Source: a virus. Taken from it: a stretch of DNA of 45,034 nucleotides. The notes under the pieces were generated by a model. That model worked only from the letters and a program-made list of their open reading frames with translations. It was not told where the DNA came from and ran no database searches. The translations under genes and the position numbers were made by a program. Shown in pieces: positions 28,559 through 36,688 of the stretch. The stretch covers positions 1 through 45,034 of IMG/VR virus record IMGVR_UViG_3300020202_000112; one strand, given 5' to 3'. Position 1 is the first letter of the stretch, and every line of letters begins with the position of its first letter.

Positions 28559-28885
28559 ATGAAATTGAAATCAACCCCTGGGCCTTGGTGGCTAGTCGCA
28601 ACCGATGATCGCCACCTTTCTGTGCATGGAACGATGGAAACGGGCGCGATATTCGCCGGGATTGCGCGCTGCCCAATTGATGATGGCAGTGACGAGGAGC
28701 TGAACGCTAACGCCAATCTGATAGTCGCCGCGCCTGATCTGTATGAGGCGCTGGAAGAGGCGATGCCCTTCATAGACGACGCCTTGGACGTGGTCGAGTT
28801 CATGAGCGAGAGCGTTCTCACTGAGAAGTGTCGAGAGGCTGTACGCCTCGCCCGCACCGCCCTCAAGAAAGCCCGAGGCGAATAG
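28559..28885 (+). CDS. Conserved phage protein (TPGPW type)
   Basis: A 108-residue product. It begins MKLKSTPGPWWLVATDD and has NANLIVAAPDLYEALEEA, a combination common to many small phage proteins of unknown function. Ribosome site GTGGAGG. The frame upstream of this ATG is not coding. Confidence 0.75.
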   Translation: MKLKSTPGPWWLVATDDRHLSVHGTMETGAIFAGIARCPIDDGSDEELNANANLIVAAPDLYEALEEAMPFIDDALDVVEFMSESVLTEKCREAVRLARTALKKARGE

Positions 28886-28947
28886 CGATGCCGTGGGTTC
28901 GGTCACTCTCCCCCTATCTCACCCAAACGAAACAGAGGGAAATCACA

Positions 28948-29316
28948 ATGCTATTCCCTGATCGCGTTTACTTCCATGTCTGCAACATCGGCAAGTTCGG
29001 TTTGGTCATTCGCGAGCTGACAGTCTGCGAAGCGGGCGACATCGAGAAGGCCGCTCAATCCGTCGATGACGACACGGTTGGGTTCTTCCTTCTTGAGAAC
29101 GGCAAGATCACCGATGAAAGCGAGGCCGTGGCGCTCAAGTGGATGAAGCTTCACGGTGATGAAGTTGAGTTTGACGGCAACGATGAGCCGCTAGTTCCAG
29201 ACTTCATCCGCAATCACGCCAGAGAACAACTAGACGAACTCTATGGCGAATTAGAGACGGCGCGTTCCGAGCACTACCAGGCGCAGCGCGATTACTACAG
29301 AGGATTGGGAGTGTGA
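28948..29316 (+). CDS. Acidic early protein
   Basis: A 122-residue acidic product (MLFPDRVYFHVCNIGKFGLV at the start) with a C-terminal helical region (HAREQLDELYGELETARSEH). The ribosome site is AGAGGG, 8 nt before ATG. No domain recognised. The 60-bp gap upstream holds nothing clear. Confidence 0.7.
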   Translation: MLFPDRVYFHVCNIGKFGLVIRELTVCEAGDIEKAAQSVDDDTVGFFLLENGKITDESEAVALKWMKLHGDEVEFDGNDEPLVPDFIRNHAREQLDELYGELETARSEHYQAQRDYYRGLGV

Positions 29317-29317
29317 C

Positions 29318-29500
29318 ATGCGCGGCCTTCCTCCTCATGAACTTGTCGAGTCCGCCCTGTTCTCCTCCATCTGCGATGTCAGGCAGCACATGAGAGAGTT
29401 TGCAGGCGATCCGGTCTTGCTGTGCCTTCTCAATGAACATGCCGACACGCTGAGAAAGACGGTCGAAGAATTGAACCAGATGAAGGTGGACCATGTTTGA
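29318..29500 (+). CDS. Small helical early protein
   Basis: A 60-residue product (MRGLPPHELVESALFSSICD at the start). It starts 1 nt after the previous stop and overlaps the recombinase gene by 8 nt, so it is within a tightly packed operon. Not recognised. Confidence 0.65.
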   Translation: MRGLPPHELVESALFSSICDVRQHMREFAGDPVLLCLLNEHADTLRKTVEELNQMKVDHV

Positions 29501-30206
29501 GACCAGCCAAACCACGGCCAAGCTCGATGCAGCTCTAGCAAAAGCGCAGGGCGAAATTGAGGCTGCGGCAAAGGATAAAGTCAATCCCGCATTCAGATCC
29601 AAGTATGCGGACCTGACCGCCGTGTGGGCGGCGATCCGCCCTGCCCTGTCAAAGAACGGCGTGGCCGTCACGCAATGGCCCATGCACTCGGAGGACAACC
29701 GGCTTCACCTGGTTACGCGCCTCGCTCATGACGGCGAATGGATCAAGTGCGAGTTCTCCATCCCGGTCGATAAGTCCAACAGCCATGGCTACGGCAGCGC
29801 CGTTACTTACGCGAAACGCTTTGCGCTGGCGGCTGCGGTTGGCGTCGTGGCTGACGAGGACGACGACGGCAATGCGGCGGCTAAATCCGCTCCGAAGAAC
29901 GGCAACGGCAAGCTCGGCCTCAGTGCATCCGTGTATGAGCCCGACGAGCGCACACAAGACACCCCGTTCAATGACCTTAACGGCGTACAGGGCAAGCCCA
30001 AATACAAGGGCGGCACCAACAAGGCGCCGGCTGAATATCTGTTCCTCGAATCCGCGATCCGCGCGCAGAGGACATTAGAAGACCTTCAGATGTGGGGTGA
30101 CAATCCGATCAACAAGGCGGCGATCAATGCGCTGCCGGCAGAGTGGATACCCCATATCCGCAATGAGTATCTGGACAGGCTTCATGCTCTGAAGGAGGCG
30201 GCATGA
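29493..30206 (+). CDS. erf: Erf-family single-strand annealing protein
   Basis: A 237-residue product with Erf family signatures: AAKDKVNPAFRSKYADLTAV near the start and SHGYGSAVTYAKRFALAAAV in the middle, the latter followed by an acidic linker (DEDDDGNAAA) and a C-terminal helical module. Erf proteins anneal single strands during recombination and circularisation of the phage genome. No matching exonuclease is recognisable nearby, although the VRR-type nuclease or host enzymes could supply ends. Confidence 0.9.
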   Translation: MFETSQTTAKLDAALAKAQGEIEAAAKDKVNPAFRSKYADLTAVWAAIRPALSKNGVAVTQWPMHSEDNRLHLVTRLAHDGEWIKCEFSIPVDKSNSHGYGSAVTYAKRFALAAAVGVVADEDDDGNAAAKSAPKNGNGKLGLSASVYEPDERTQDTPFNDLNGVQGKPKYKGGTNKAPAEYLFLESAIRAQRTLEDLQMWGDNPINKAAINALPAEWIPHIRNEYLDRLHALKEAA

Positions 30207-30370
30207 CAAAGTGGCTCCTGATTGTCTTTATCACCAATGCTCAGCCTCAAGTCATCTTGATGGATGACGAGTCAGCATGTGTTAACGCCCGCGTCCAGCT
30301 AAACGAGCAGTTTCGGGGCCGCGTCGAGGGCTTCTGGCATACCGTATGTGTTCCCGTGGCCACGCAATGA
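30203..30370 (+). CDS. Small hypothetical protein, 55 residues
   Basis: MTKWLLIVFITNAQPQVILM at the start gives a short hydrophobic N-terminus that could be a signal or anchor, with two cysteines further on. It overlaps both neighbours by ATGA. The family is not recognised. Confidence 0.55.
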   Translation: MTKWLLIVFITNAQPQVILMDDESACVNARVQLNEQFRGRVEGFWHTVCVPVATQ

Positions 30371-30789
30371 AAGACAAGCGCCCCATAAGAGCCTACCGAG
30401 GCCGTGGCAAGGCGCTTGCGCTGTTCCCATATGGCACCGCTGATATAGCCAGCTTCGAGGCCCTGAAGCCCGGCGAGCCCGTCGAGATCACGATAAAGCA
30501 AAGGCGGTCCCTGCCCCAGCTCCAAGCCTACTGGTCGATGCTGCAAAGGGTTGTCGAAGCCACTGACGCATTCCCGACCGCTGAGAAGCTTCACGAGGCT
30601 CTCAAGATGGACCTCGGCTACACGACCCCGCTCAAGACGCTATCCGGCGATGTTTTCCTTGTGCCGGATTCCGTTGCTTTCAACAAAATGTCCGCGCCCG
30701 ACTTCCGAGACTACTTCAAAAGGGCAGAGAAGCTTCTGGCAGAGAAGTTCGGGATAGACGTTCACGAGCTAAGAAAGGAGGCAGCCTGA
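30367..30789 (+). CDS. NinB/DUF1367-like recombination accessory protein
   Basis: A 140-residue product. The segment VEITIKQRRSLPQLQAYWSM resembles the RSLPQNxxYW element of NinB or DUF1367-type phage proteins, which lie in recombination regions and are thought to bind DNA. It is placed two genes after Erf. The assignment is by motif and context only. Confidence 0.6.
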   Translation: MKDKRPIRAYRGRGKALALFPYGTADIASFEALKPGEPVEITIKQRRSLPQLQAYWSMLQRVVEATDAFPTAEKLHEALKMDLGYTTPLKTLSGDVFLVPDSVAFNKMSAPDFRDYFKRAEKLLAEKFGIDVHELRKEAA

Positions 30790-30790
30790 C

Positions 30791-31054
30791 ATGGCTTTCT
30801 TCATTGGACAGAAGGTGGTCTGCATCAGCGACGATTGGGAGCACACGACCGATCCATCGCGCAAGCCAGAAGTCGTGAAGGGCGGCGTTTATGTCATTCG
30901 AGGAGTCCACGATTATGGCTACCCGTCTTTGACTTTTGAGGGGCTCAGGTGCTTCTACCATCAAGGAGCCTTCCGCCCCATTGTCGAGAAGAAGACCGAC
31001 ATAGCGATTTTCACCGCCATGCTCACGCCCAAGAAAGTGAAAGCGGATGCGTAG
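30791..31054 (+). CDS. Conserved small phage protein
   Basis: An 87-residue product ending EKKTDIAIFTAMLTPKKVKA after GAFRPIVE. This tail is common to a small protein family in phages of alphaproteobacteria. The fold looks SH3-like (VVCISDDWE, GGVYVIRGV). Function not known to me. Confidence 0.72.
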   Translation: MAFFIGQKVVCISDDWEHTTDPSRKPEVVKGGVYVIRGVHDYGYPSLTFEGLRCFYHQGAFRPIVEKKTDIAIFTAMLTPKKVKADA

Positions 31055-31364
31055 TGTCCGCGCCGAGTTCTCTAAGAAGACATGCGAGCAAGCGTGGGAG
31101 CGAGCCAATGGATGCTGCGAATATTGTCATCAGCCTTTCGACGGACGAAGGCCGGATTACCATCACCACCTCCCTGCCGCGCTTGGAGGCGATAACAGCC
31201 TGGGCAACTGCCGTTGCATCTGTCCGGCTTGCCACCGTCGAGTCACGAAAGAAGAAGACGGGCCAAGGATTGTGAAGGCCAAGAGCATTGAAGAAAAGCG
31301 GGCTGGACTGAGAAGGTCAAAGGTGAAGATCCGGTCCCGTGGGTTTGAAAGGAAATGGGCATGA
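31047..31364 (+). CDS. HNH endonuclease
   Basis: A 105-residue product with a complete HNH motif: CEYCHQPF (zinc ligands), PDYHHHLPAALGGDN (catalytic His) and CPACHRRVTKEED (second zinc pair and final His). Small stand-alone HNH enzymes occur as nicking or packaging-associated nucleases and as homing enzymes. The gene overlaps both neighbours and is followed by a second HNH-type gene. Confidence 0.85.
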   Translation: MRSVRAEFSKKTCEQAWERANGCCEYCHQPFDGRRPDYHHHLPAALGGDNSLGNCRCICPACHRRVTKEEDGPRIVKAKSIEEKRAGLRRSKVKIRSRGFERKWA

Positions 31365-31858
31365 GAGAGCAACCAGTATCACAGGCGTGTTTAAAAGCAC
31401 TTTTGGATTATGACCCCGATACCGGCATCTTCGTGTGGAAGGCGAGCCGGCCCTGCGGGGTCAAGCAAGGCCAAATCGCCGGTTCTATTGGCAATAGAGG
31501 CCACCGCATGATTTCCATAAACGGTGCGTCACACTTGGCCCATCGGCTTGCGTGGCTATATGTACATGGTGAATGGCCACCGGCACAGATTGACCATATC
31601 AATGGTCGCAGATCGGATAATCGTATCGTCAACCTTCGCCTAGCTACGCCAACTCAAAATAATCAAAACAAGCGCCACTGGAAAACGGTTGGCTTCAAGG
31701 GTGTACGATTCCGGCCTCAGACAGGAAATTGGCAGGCGCGCATCACGGTAGGCGGCAAGACTAAATCGCTTGGTAGCTACCCGTCGCCAGAGGCCGCTCA
31801 TGCCGCTTATGCAGCGGCTGCCTACGAACACTTCGGTGAATTTGCCAGGGTCTCTTGA
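31361..31858 (+). CDS. HNH endonuclease with AP2 DNA-binding domain
   Basis: A 165-residue product. Residues about 50-95 carry an HNH core (HRLAWLYVHGEWPPAQIDHI, then NGRRSDNRIVNLRLAT), and residues about 100-160 an AP2-type domain (GFKGVRFRPQTGNWQARITV, then GSYPSPEAAHAAYAAAA). This fusion is characteristic of phage HNH-AP2 homing endonucleases. The start is placed at the ATGA overlap. It sits in the middle of an early operon of unrelated small genes, as expected for a selfish insertion. Confidence 0.85.
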   Translation: MREQPVSQACLKALLDYDPDTGIFVWKASRPCGVKQGQIAGSIGNRGHRMISINGASHLAHRLAWLYVHGEWPPAQIDHINGRRSDNRIVNLRLATPTQNNQNKRHWKTVGFKGVRFRPQTGNWQARITVGGKTKSLGSYPSPEAAHAAYAAAAYEHFGEFARVS

Positions 31859-31900
31859 GACAATGCCCCGTCAGAAGTTCAAGCAAAGGAGATTCGGATA

Positions 31901-32311
31901 ATGGATAACTGGTTTTTGCTTTATCTGTTGACGCGATTGGATGCAGTCAATGGACTGTCATTCCCGCTCATATTCCTGCCTAGCCTGTTTACCGTGGGGG
32001 CAACAGTCTATGCCTTCTTCCCAGTCGAGAAGTACTCCTGGACAACAAAAGAGGACGTAGCACTCGCGGAAACGCGCCGCACCACGCTTCTCGGATGGCG
32101 CAACAAGTTTGCTGTGCCGCTCCTAGTGATCGGGACGCTCATAGCCGTCTTCCTGCCCTCCAAGAATGATGTGTTTTTCATCGTCGGCGGCTCTGCACTG
32201 ATCGAGGCCGCTCAGAGCGACACAGCCAAGCGCATCGGCAGCAAGTCTCTGGAAGCCGTCGAAGCCTGGCTTGACCAGAACATGCCGAAGAAGCCTGCGC
32301 CGCAGTCATGA
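31901..32311 (+). CDS. Membrane protein, two predicted helices
   Basis: A 136-residue product with hydrophobic helices at about residues 18-38 (LSFPLIFLPSLFTVGATVYA) and 68-86 (FAVPLLVIGTLIAVFLPSK), a third weaker segment, and a basic Pro-rich end. Ribosome site AAAGGAG. Located between HNH and excisionase genes. It could be an exclusion protein expressed with integration genes. That is a guess. Confidence 0.68.
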   Translation: MDNWFLLYLLTRLDAVNGLSFPLIFLPSLFTVGATVYAFFPVEKYSWTTKEDVALAETRRTTLLGWRNKFAVPLLVIGTLIAVFLPSKNDVFFIVGGSALIEAAQSDTAKRIGSKSLEAVEAWLDQNMPKKPAPQS

Positions 32312-32356
32312 CCTCCATATCCAGAGACGACCCCGTGCCGGTGGAGAAGGGCTAGG

Positions 32357-32740
32357 ATGAGCGAGATTCCGGTAGGGATGGATGAAGCGGCCCGGCATCT
32401 TGGCATGTCGCGCCGGACCTTGACGGAAGTGCTCAAGAGGCATCCATACTATACGCGGGGCGGCCGGGCGAACGTGTTCTATGCCGCTGATCTTGCCAAG
32501 CTGCGGCATGCCCTGAGGGAGGAAACATGGCAGAAGGCAAATTGTATACCCTCTACCGCCGAGCTGGCAGCCCCAATTGGTGGTTTCACACAAAGCCTCC
32601 CGGCTTTAAGCGAATCCGACGAAGTACTCGCCTATCTGATCGCAAAAAAGCAAAAGAAGTCGCGCAGCGGATCGCGGCCAAGCTCTGGAAACGTTATACC
32701 GATGGCGAGCAAGTCTCGCTCACATTCTCAGAGGCAGTGA
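32357..32740 (+). CDS. Excisionase-like HTH protein overlapping integrase
   Basis: A 127-residue product. Residues 5-55 are a MerR/AlpA-like HTH (MDEAARHLGMSRRTLTEVLK, then YYTRGGRANVFYAADLAKL), the usual form of recombination directionality factors. The C-terminal 70 residues, rich in Ser, Arg and Lys, are encoded over the first 214 nt of the integrase in another frame. Comparable HTH genes with a Ser/Arg tail overlapping integrase are common in this kind of phage, so the overlap is probably genuine. Confidence 0.68.
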   Translation: MSEIPVGMDEAARHLGMSRRTLTEVLKRHPYYTRGGRANVFYAADLAKLRHALREETWQKANCIPSTAELAAPIGGFTQSLPALSESDEVLAYLIAKKQKKSRSGSRPSSGNVIPMASKSRSHSQRQ

Positions 32741-33591
32741 TGCTGTACGAGGGGGCGGGAAAGCCGGACACCTATCTGATCCCGCTCACGCGCCATTTCA
32801 GCGGGCGTAAGGTCGTCTCAATTACTGCTGGCGAGATCAGGGCAGCGGCGCAGGAACTGTATCCCGGCGCGTCTCCGGCGACATGGAACCGGCAGGGCAT
32901 CGTCCCGGCGCGGGCCGTCATCAACCACTGTGCCGAGTTGGGCAAGTGTCCTTATATCAAGGTGAAGCTGTTCAAGGAGTCCCCGCCTGCCAAGCGCGCC
33001 GTGAACGAGGCGTGGGTGAAAGCCTTCGTCGCCAATGCCGAGAACCCGCGTATTGCGGCAATCGAGTTCATGATGTGGATTACGGGCGCCCGGATCAGCC
33101 AAGTTCTTTCCCTGACATGGGAGGATGACATTCGCCTGAATGAGGCTATGGCGAAGATCCCGGCGGCCAAGGGCTTCCCCGAGCGATGGGCGCATTTGAC
33201 GCCAGAGATGGTCGCAATGCTGGCGAACCTCAACAGCAAGCGCGACAAGGACGGCAACCGCGTTGGCTTGGTCTTTGACTACGCCCACCGCTGGTCGATC
33301 TACAAGCCGTGGCGGGCCACATGCGAGCGAGCGGGCATTCCCTATATCCAGCCGCACCAAGCCGGCCGACATTCATTCTTCACTGAGACGATTGCCCGGA
33401 ACAAGGTTGACGCGAGCACGGCAGCGAAGCTCGGCGGCTCCAAGAGCCCGCATATCCTGTTCAAGACCTACGTTCACACTGAGGATGACACACGCTCTGT
33501 GATCGAAGATGTTTTTGGCACGAAACGGTCACAGCGGCCCAAAAATGCTAGCAAAAAATCGGCAAATATGGTAGGAAAGACAAATGCTTAA
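32527..33591 (+). CDS. int: Tyrosine integrase
   Basis: A 354-residue product. The catalytic set is visible: R189 (ITGARISQVLSL), K215, H277 and R281 (PHQAGRHS), H309 and the nucleophile Y315 (LFKTYVH). An N-terminal arm-binding part (residues 1-60) and a core-binding domain (61-165) precede it. Ribosome site GAGGAAAC. Partial tRNA-Thr sequence that should be attP lies 20 bp downstream, the normal int-attP arrangement. Confidence 0.93.
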   Translation: MAEGKLYTLYRRAGSPNWWFHTKPPGFKRIRRSTRLSDRKKAKEVAQRIAAKLWKRYTDGEQVSLTFSEAVMLYEGAGKPDTYLIPLTRHFSGRKVVSITAGEIRAAAQELYPGASPATWNRQGIVPARAVINHCAELGKCPYIKVKLFKESPPAKRAVNEAWVKAFVANAENPRIAAIEFMMWITGARISQVLSLTWEDDIRLNEAMAKIPAAKGFPERWAHLTPEMVAMLANLNSKRDKDGNRVGLVFDYAHRWSIYKPWRATCERAGIPYIQPHQAGRHSFFTETIARNKVDASTAAKLGGSKSPHILFKTYVHTEDDTRSVIEDVFGTKRSQRPKNASKKSANMVGKTNA

Positions 33592-33843
<252 letters not shown>

Positions 33844-34059
33844 ATGGGGAACGGGATCGACATCACGTCCGCTCCAGAAGAACTCCGCGACTGCGCCATG
33901 TGCGGGGGAACTGGCTACTTGGTTGCGCGCGTCACCGTCTATGAGCATGGCTGCGGCTTTCCACACGACGACACGGACGAAAGGCCCTGTCCGCATTGCG
34001 GCGGCTTTGGACACATTGTCACGACCTGCGAAGGAGACTCAAATGAGCGCGTGGATTAA
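33844..34059 (+). CDS. Small DnaJ-type zinc-finger protein
   Basis: A 71-residue product with CAMCGGTGYL and CPHCGGFGHI, two CxxCxGxG motifs, as in the genes at 27775 and 20299. Ribosome site GGAGGGTGAGTG precedes the ATG. It is the first gene past attP and may be expressed with accessory genes of the lysogen. Confidence 0.75.
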   Translation: MGNGIDITSAPEELRDCAMCGGTGYLVARVTVYEHGCGFPHDDTDERPCPHCGGFGHIVTTCEGDSNERVD

Positions 34060-34288
34060 GATCGAAAGCGGACCAGACGAATCCGTTGCTCCTTGGGACG
34101 GCAAGCCGGTCCTGATCTGCACCGACCATAAATGGTGCAATCGCGTTCACCGCGCGATCTGGACTGATGCGGTTCATGGGCACGGCATTCACGGCTGGGC
34201 TGTGGAGGACTGCAAATTCGGCCCATACGCGCTGCGCGGTTACATGAACGTCACCCACTGGCAGCCGCTACCAGAAGCGCCCGCATGA
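34043..34288 (+). CDS. DUF551-like small protein
   Basis: An 81-residue product. It begins MSAWIKIESGPDESVAPWDG and ends VTHWQPLPEAPA, the DUF551 pattern. The ribosome site AAGGAG precedes the ATG, which overlaps the previous gene by 17 nt. It is one of four related genes in the window. Confidence 0.75.
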   Translation: MSAWIKIESGPDESVAPWDGKPVLICTDHKWCNRVHRAIWTDAVHGHGIHGWAVEDCKFGPYALRGYMNVTHWQPLPEAPA

Positions 34289-34331
34289 CCCTCCCCCATT
34301 CCCCGCCCCAGAGAGAAGGAGTGAAATAAAC

Positions 34332-34517
34332 ATGAGCGATGAAAGGCCCCCGCATGTTCAAAACCCGGACGGCTGTACGCCTGAGAATCGAGCCCTTCTG
34401 GATTGGGCGGCATGGAAGGGTGATGGTCCTGCGCCCGCGCATTGGTATGCGGTTAATTCGGATACCGGAGAAAGAACGAAGGTCTACCGTTCCTATTCTG
34501 ATTATTGCGACGACTGA
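34332..34517 (+). CDS. Small hypothetical protein, 61 residues
   Basis: MSDERPPHVQNPDGCTPENR at the start and a C-terminal RTKVYRSYSDYCDD. The ribosome site is AGAAGGAG at a longer than usual spacing. Acidic and soluble. Not recognised. Confidence 0.6.
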   Translation: MSDERPPHVQNPDGCTPENRALLDWAAWKGDGPAPAHWYAVNSDTGERTKVYRSYSDYCDD

Positions 34518-34569
34518 CCCCTACCCCTGACCCATGCGCTACCCCGGCATTCAAGAATGGAGAAAGAGA

Positions 34570-34866
34570 ATGACGCCTGAGCGGATAAGAGAGATCGCCG
34601 AAAGCCACGCAAAGCGCTCAGGCCTGCGGATTGAGGACGAAACAGCTAAGCGCCTGGCCCATGCCATCCGCATCCTTGAGGAGGCGGGCATAATCCTCAT
34701 TGATCCGAAAGAGGAGCCATCGACCGGAGATCGGTATGCAGCGGGCGAATGGTCGCGCCGCAACTATGAGGCTTGGCTAGAGGACCATCAAGCCTGCGCC
34801 GCCTTGCAGCGAAGAATAGCGGCTATCGAGTCCCGCGCCTCCCAACAGAAGGAGCCCCGCACATGA
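34570..34866 (+). CDS. Small charged protein
   Basis: A 98-residue product (MTPERIREIAESHAKRSGLR at the start, a Trp/Asp/His-rich C-terminal region). I chose the ATG at 34570, after GGAGAAAGAGA, over an in-frame ATG at 34534. Coupled to the next gene by ATGA. Not recognised. Confidence 0.62.
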   Translation: MTPERIREIAESHAKRSGLRIEDETAKRLAHAIRILEEAGIILIDPKEEPSTGDRYAAGEWSRRNYEAWLEDHQACAALQRRIAAIESRASQQKEPRT

Positions 34867-35633
34867 CGGAAGCAGCAATAGCGCTTAAAAACTGTCCGTT
34901 TTGCGGCGGGACCGATATTGCCGTTGTCCCGGCAGAAGACGAGCCAGACTACGATAGCGATTACCCGATAGTTGCAGCTTGCATGGACTGTTCGGCCAAT
35001 GGGCCATTTGGCGAGTTTAAGAGTGGGGCTGACGCCATCGCCGCCTGGAACGCCCGCGCCGCCTCCACTGCGGGGGAGGGGAAGGAGGAAGAAGGGTGGC
35101 TCGCTGAGTTGCGGAGTGGCGTTTTGGACAAAGACGGACCGTCATGGTGGCAAATAGACCCAACGGAAGAAGATGGCGGCGGGTGGACAAAAGACGCAAG
35201 CCGCGCCCTGCGTTTTGCCAGAAAAATTGATGCCGAGAATTACATATATGACATGGGATGGACGGAGGTTGTCGCTACTGATCACATTTGGAGCATGGGA
35301 CGAAGCAAACCCGCCACCCCCGTTCCTGTAGAAGCAGAGGGAGGGGGACGACTGGAAGCCTGGGACACGCTTCAGAACGCCGCAACCCTGCTCGAACTGC
35401 ACAACCTACCAGCGGTCGCAGCGGCTGTTCGTCGTACCGCCGCCCTCATAGAATCGCAGGGGAAGCGCATAGAGGAGTTGAGAGAAGCGCTGGAGCCGTT
35501 TGCGAAGGCAGCGAGCCATTACGATACCTTCCCATGGCCAGAAACCGGCTACATCGGCGTTTATCTCAATTTCCACAGCCCAGAAATCACAGTTGGCGAT
35601 CTCCGCCGCGCCCGCTCTCTCTGTGAGTCCTAA
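34863..35633 (+). CDS. Lar-like zinc-ribbon protein with C-terminal extension
   Basis: A 256-residue product. Residues 10-60 have a Lar-type zinc ribbon (KNCPFCGGTDI, CMDCSANGPFGE, ADAIAAWNARA), the pattern of restriction-alleviation proteins. A middle region contains GWTEVVATDHIW, and the last 60 residues (IEELREALEPFAKAASHYDT onward) form a module seen at the end of many phage proteins. The fusion suggests a protein pieced together from common phage modules. Confidence 0.72.
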   Translation: MTEAAIALKNCPFCGGTDIAVVPAEDEPDYDSDYPIVAACMDCSANGPFGEFKSGADAIAAWNARAASTAGEGKEEEGWLAELRSGVLDKDGPSWWQIDPTEEDGGGWTKDASRALRFARKIDAENYIYDMGWTEVVATDHIWSMGRSKPATPVPVEAEGGGRLEAWDTLQNAATLLELHNLPAVAAAVRRTAALIESQGKRIEELREALEPFAKAASHYDTFPWPETGYIGVYLNFHSPEITVGDLRRARSLCES

Positions 35634-35674
35634 CCCTTCCCGCGCCTTCCTATGCGTGGCATGATGGAGCTGAG

Positions 35675-35848
35675 ATGAGCGATTGGCAATTGATTGATAC
35701 GGCACCCAAGGACAAGGATATTCTTTTGGCCGGGCAGTGGCTCTCCGGGACTTGGGACTTCCATGTCGGGCGCTACTTGGTCTCACGGTGGCCGTTTGTT
35801 GGTCAGGGCCAGCCGACGCACTGGAAAGAGCTTATACCGCCCACCTAG
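35675..35848 (+). CDS. DUF551-like small protein
   Basis: A 57-residue product. MSDWQLIDTAPKDKDILLAG at the start and THWKELIPPT at the end match the pattern of the three other copies but with a diverged C-terminus. The ATG lies in TGAGATGAGC after GGAGC. Confidence 0.65.
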   Translation: MSDWQLIDTAPKDKDILLAGQWLSGTWDFHVGRYLVSRWPFVGQGQPTHWKELIPPT

Positions 35849-35880
35849 CCCTTCTCCCCTCCCCGTGGCATGCTCATCCC

Positions 35881-36075
35881 ATGCCCCGCTATACCGAAAT
35901 CGTCTATGTCAAAGATCGCCCCTTCAACAGGAACATCAGAGTATACATTGATGCACCGGAAGGAGTGAATGTAACGAATCTGGAAGAGCTGGCGCAGAGA
36001 TGTTGGGATTCGCCTTTGAAAAAGATCACGGTCGGGAAAGTGACTGTGAGAGCGGAGAAATTGAAGCGAGGTTAG
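35881..36075 (+). CDS. Small hypothetical protein, last gene of the plus-strand operon
   Basis: A 64-residue product (MPRYTEIVYVKDRPFNRNIR at the start), basic. Its ribosome site is poor. It is convergent with and overlaps by 4 nt the minus-strand gene ending at 36072. No terminator is visible between the two. Confidence 0.5.
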   Translation: MPRYTEIVYVKDRPFNRNIRVYIDAPEGVNVTNLEELAQRCWDSPLKKITVGKVTVRAEKLKRG

Positions 36076-36449
36076 CGGAATTGTGCCGTGATGCTGTTCG
36101 GGTTTTTGTCGATGGAGGCATTGTCCCGCTTGTCAACACGACCCGATCTGACTGTGCGGCGACCCGGCGACCCGGCATCATCGGTCCCCTCGAAATGGGC
36201 GTCTGGATGGCGCGGTAGCATGAACTCGATCATGGCGAAGTTGGCGACATCCACCAGATATTCGGTGTTTCCCGTCTCGGCATATTTTTCGAGACGCATC
36301 ATCAGGGAGCTGACTGCGTCCACCTTGTGCGGAAAGCCATCTGAAATGGGACCGTACTTGTAGAAGCTGACCGTCATGGCGTTTTTCATGAGGTCAATGA
36401 AACGCTCGGAAAACTCAGTGGACAGGATCTTGTCGATGTCGCTCATCAT
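36072..36449 (-). CDS. Conserved phage protein
   Basis: A 125-residue product. The core FSERFIDLMKNAMTVSFYKY and GNTEYLVDVANFAMIEFMLP is a pattern found in phages of many hosts, of unknown function. The C-terminal 35 residues are variable. It is the last gene of the leftward operon that starts near 38230. Confidence 0.75.
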   Translation of the reverse strand: MMSDIDKILSTEFSERFIDLMKNAMTVSFYKYGPISDGFPHKVDAVSSLMMRLEKYAETGNTEYLVDVANFAMIEFMLPRHPDAHFEGTDDAGSPGRRTVRSGRVDKRDNASIDKNPNSITAQFR

Positions 36450-36484
36450 CGCTCCTTATAGCATAAATCCGTCCACGGACGAAA

Positions 36485-36688
36485 TCATTTGTTCGCTTCG
36501 CAGATCAAAATATTGGCATATTCCTTGGCTATGGCCTTCATCTCCATGAGCGTCTGTATGCTCTGCTCGTGGTCGGCCTTGGCCTTCTGGTGCTCCGCTA
36601 TCATGCGGTCAATGTCCGTCAGGATGGTCTCGTTGATGCGCTTAAGGTTGTTGTTGAGGGCGATTTGATAGTTGGACTTGCTGTTCAT
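36485..36688 (-). CDS. Small coiled-coil protein
   Basis: A 67-residue product with a nearly continuous helix (NLKRINETILTDIDRMIAEH, QKAKADHEQSIQTLMEMKA). Its ATG overlaps the metallophosphoesterase stop by 4 nt. Possibly a partner of that enzyme. No known family. Confidence 0.66.
   Translation of the reverse strand: MNSKSNYQIALNNNLKRINETILTDIDRMIAEHQKAKADHEQSIQTLMEMKAIAKEYANILICEANK

Noticed and set aside
34339-34530. 63-residue frame overlapping the gene at 34332
   Set aside because: Another frame of a gene with a ribosome site. No support of its own.
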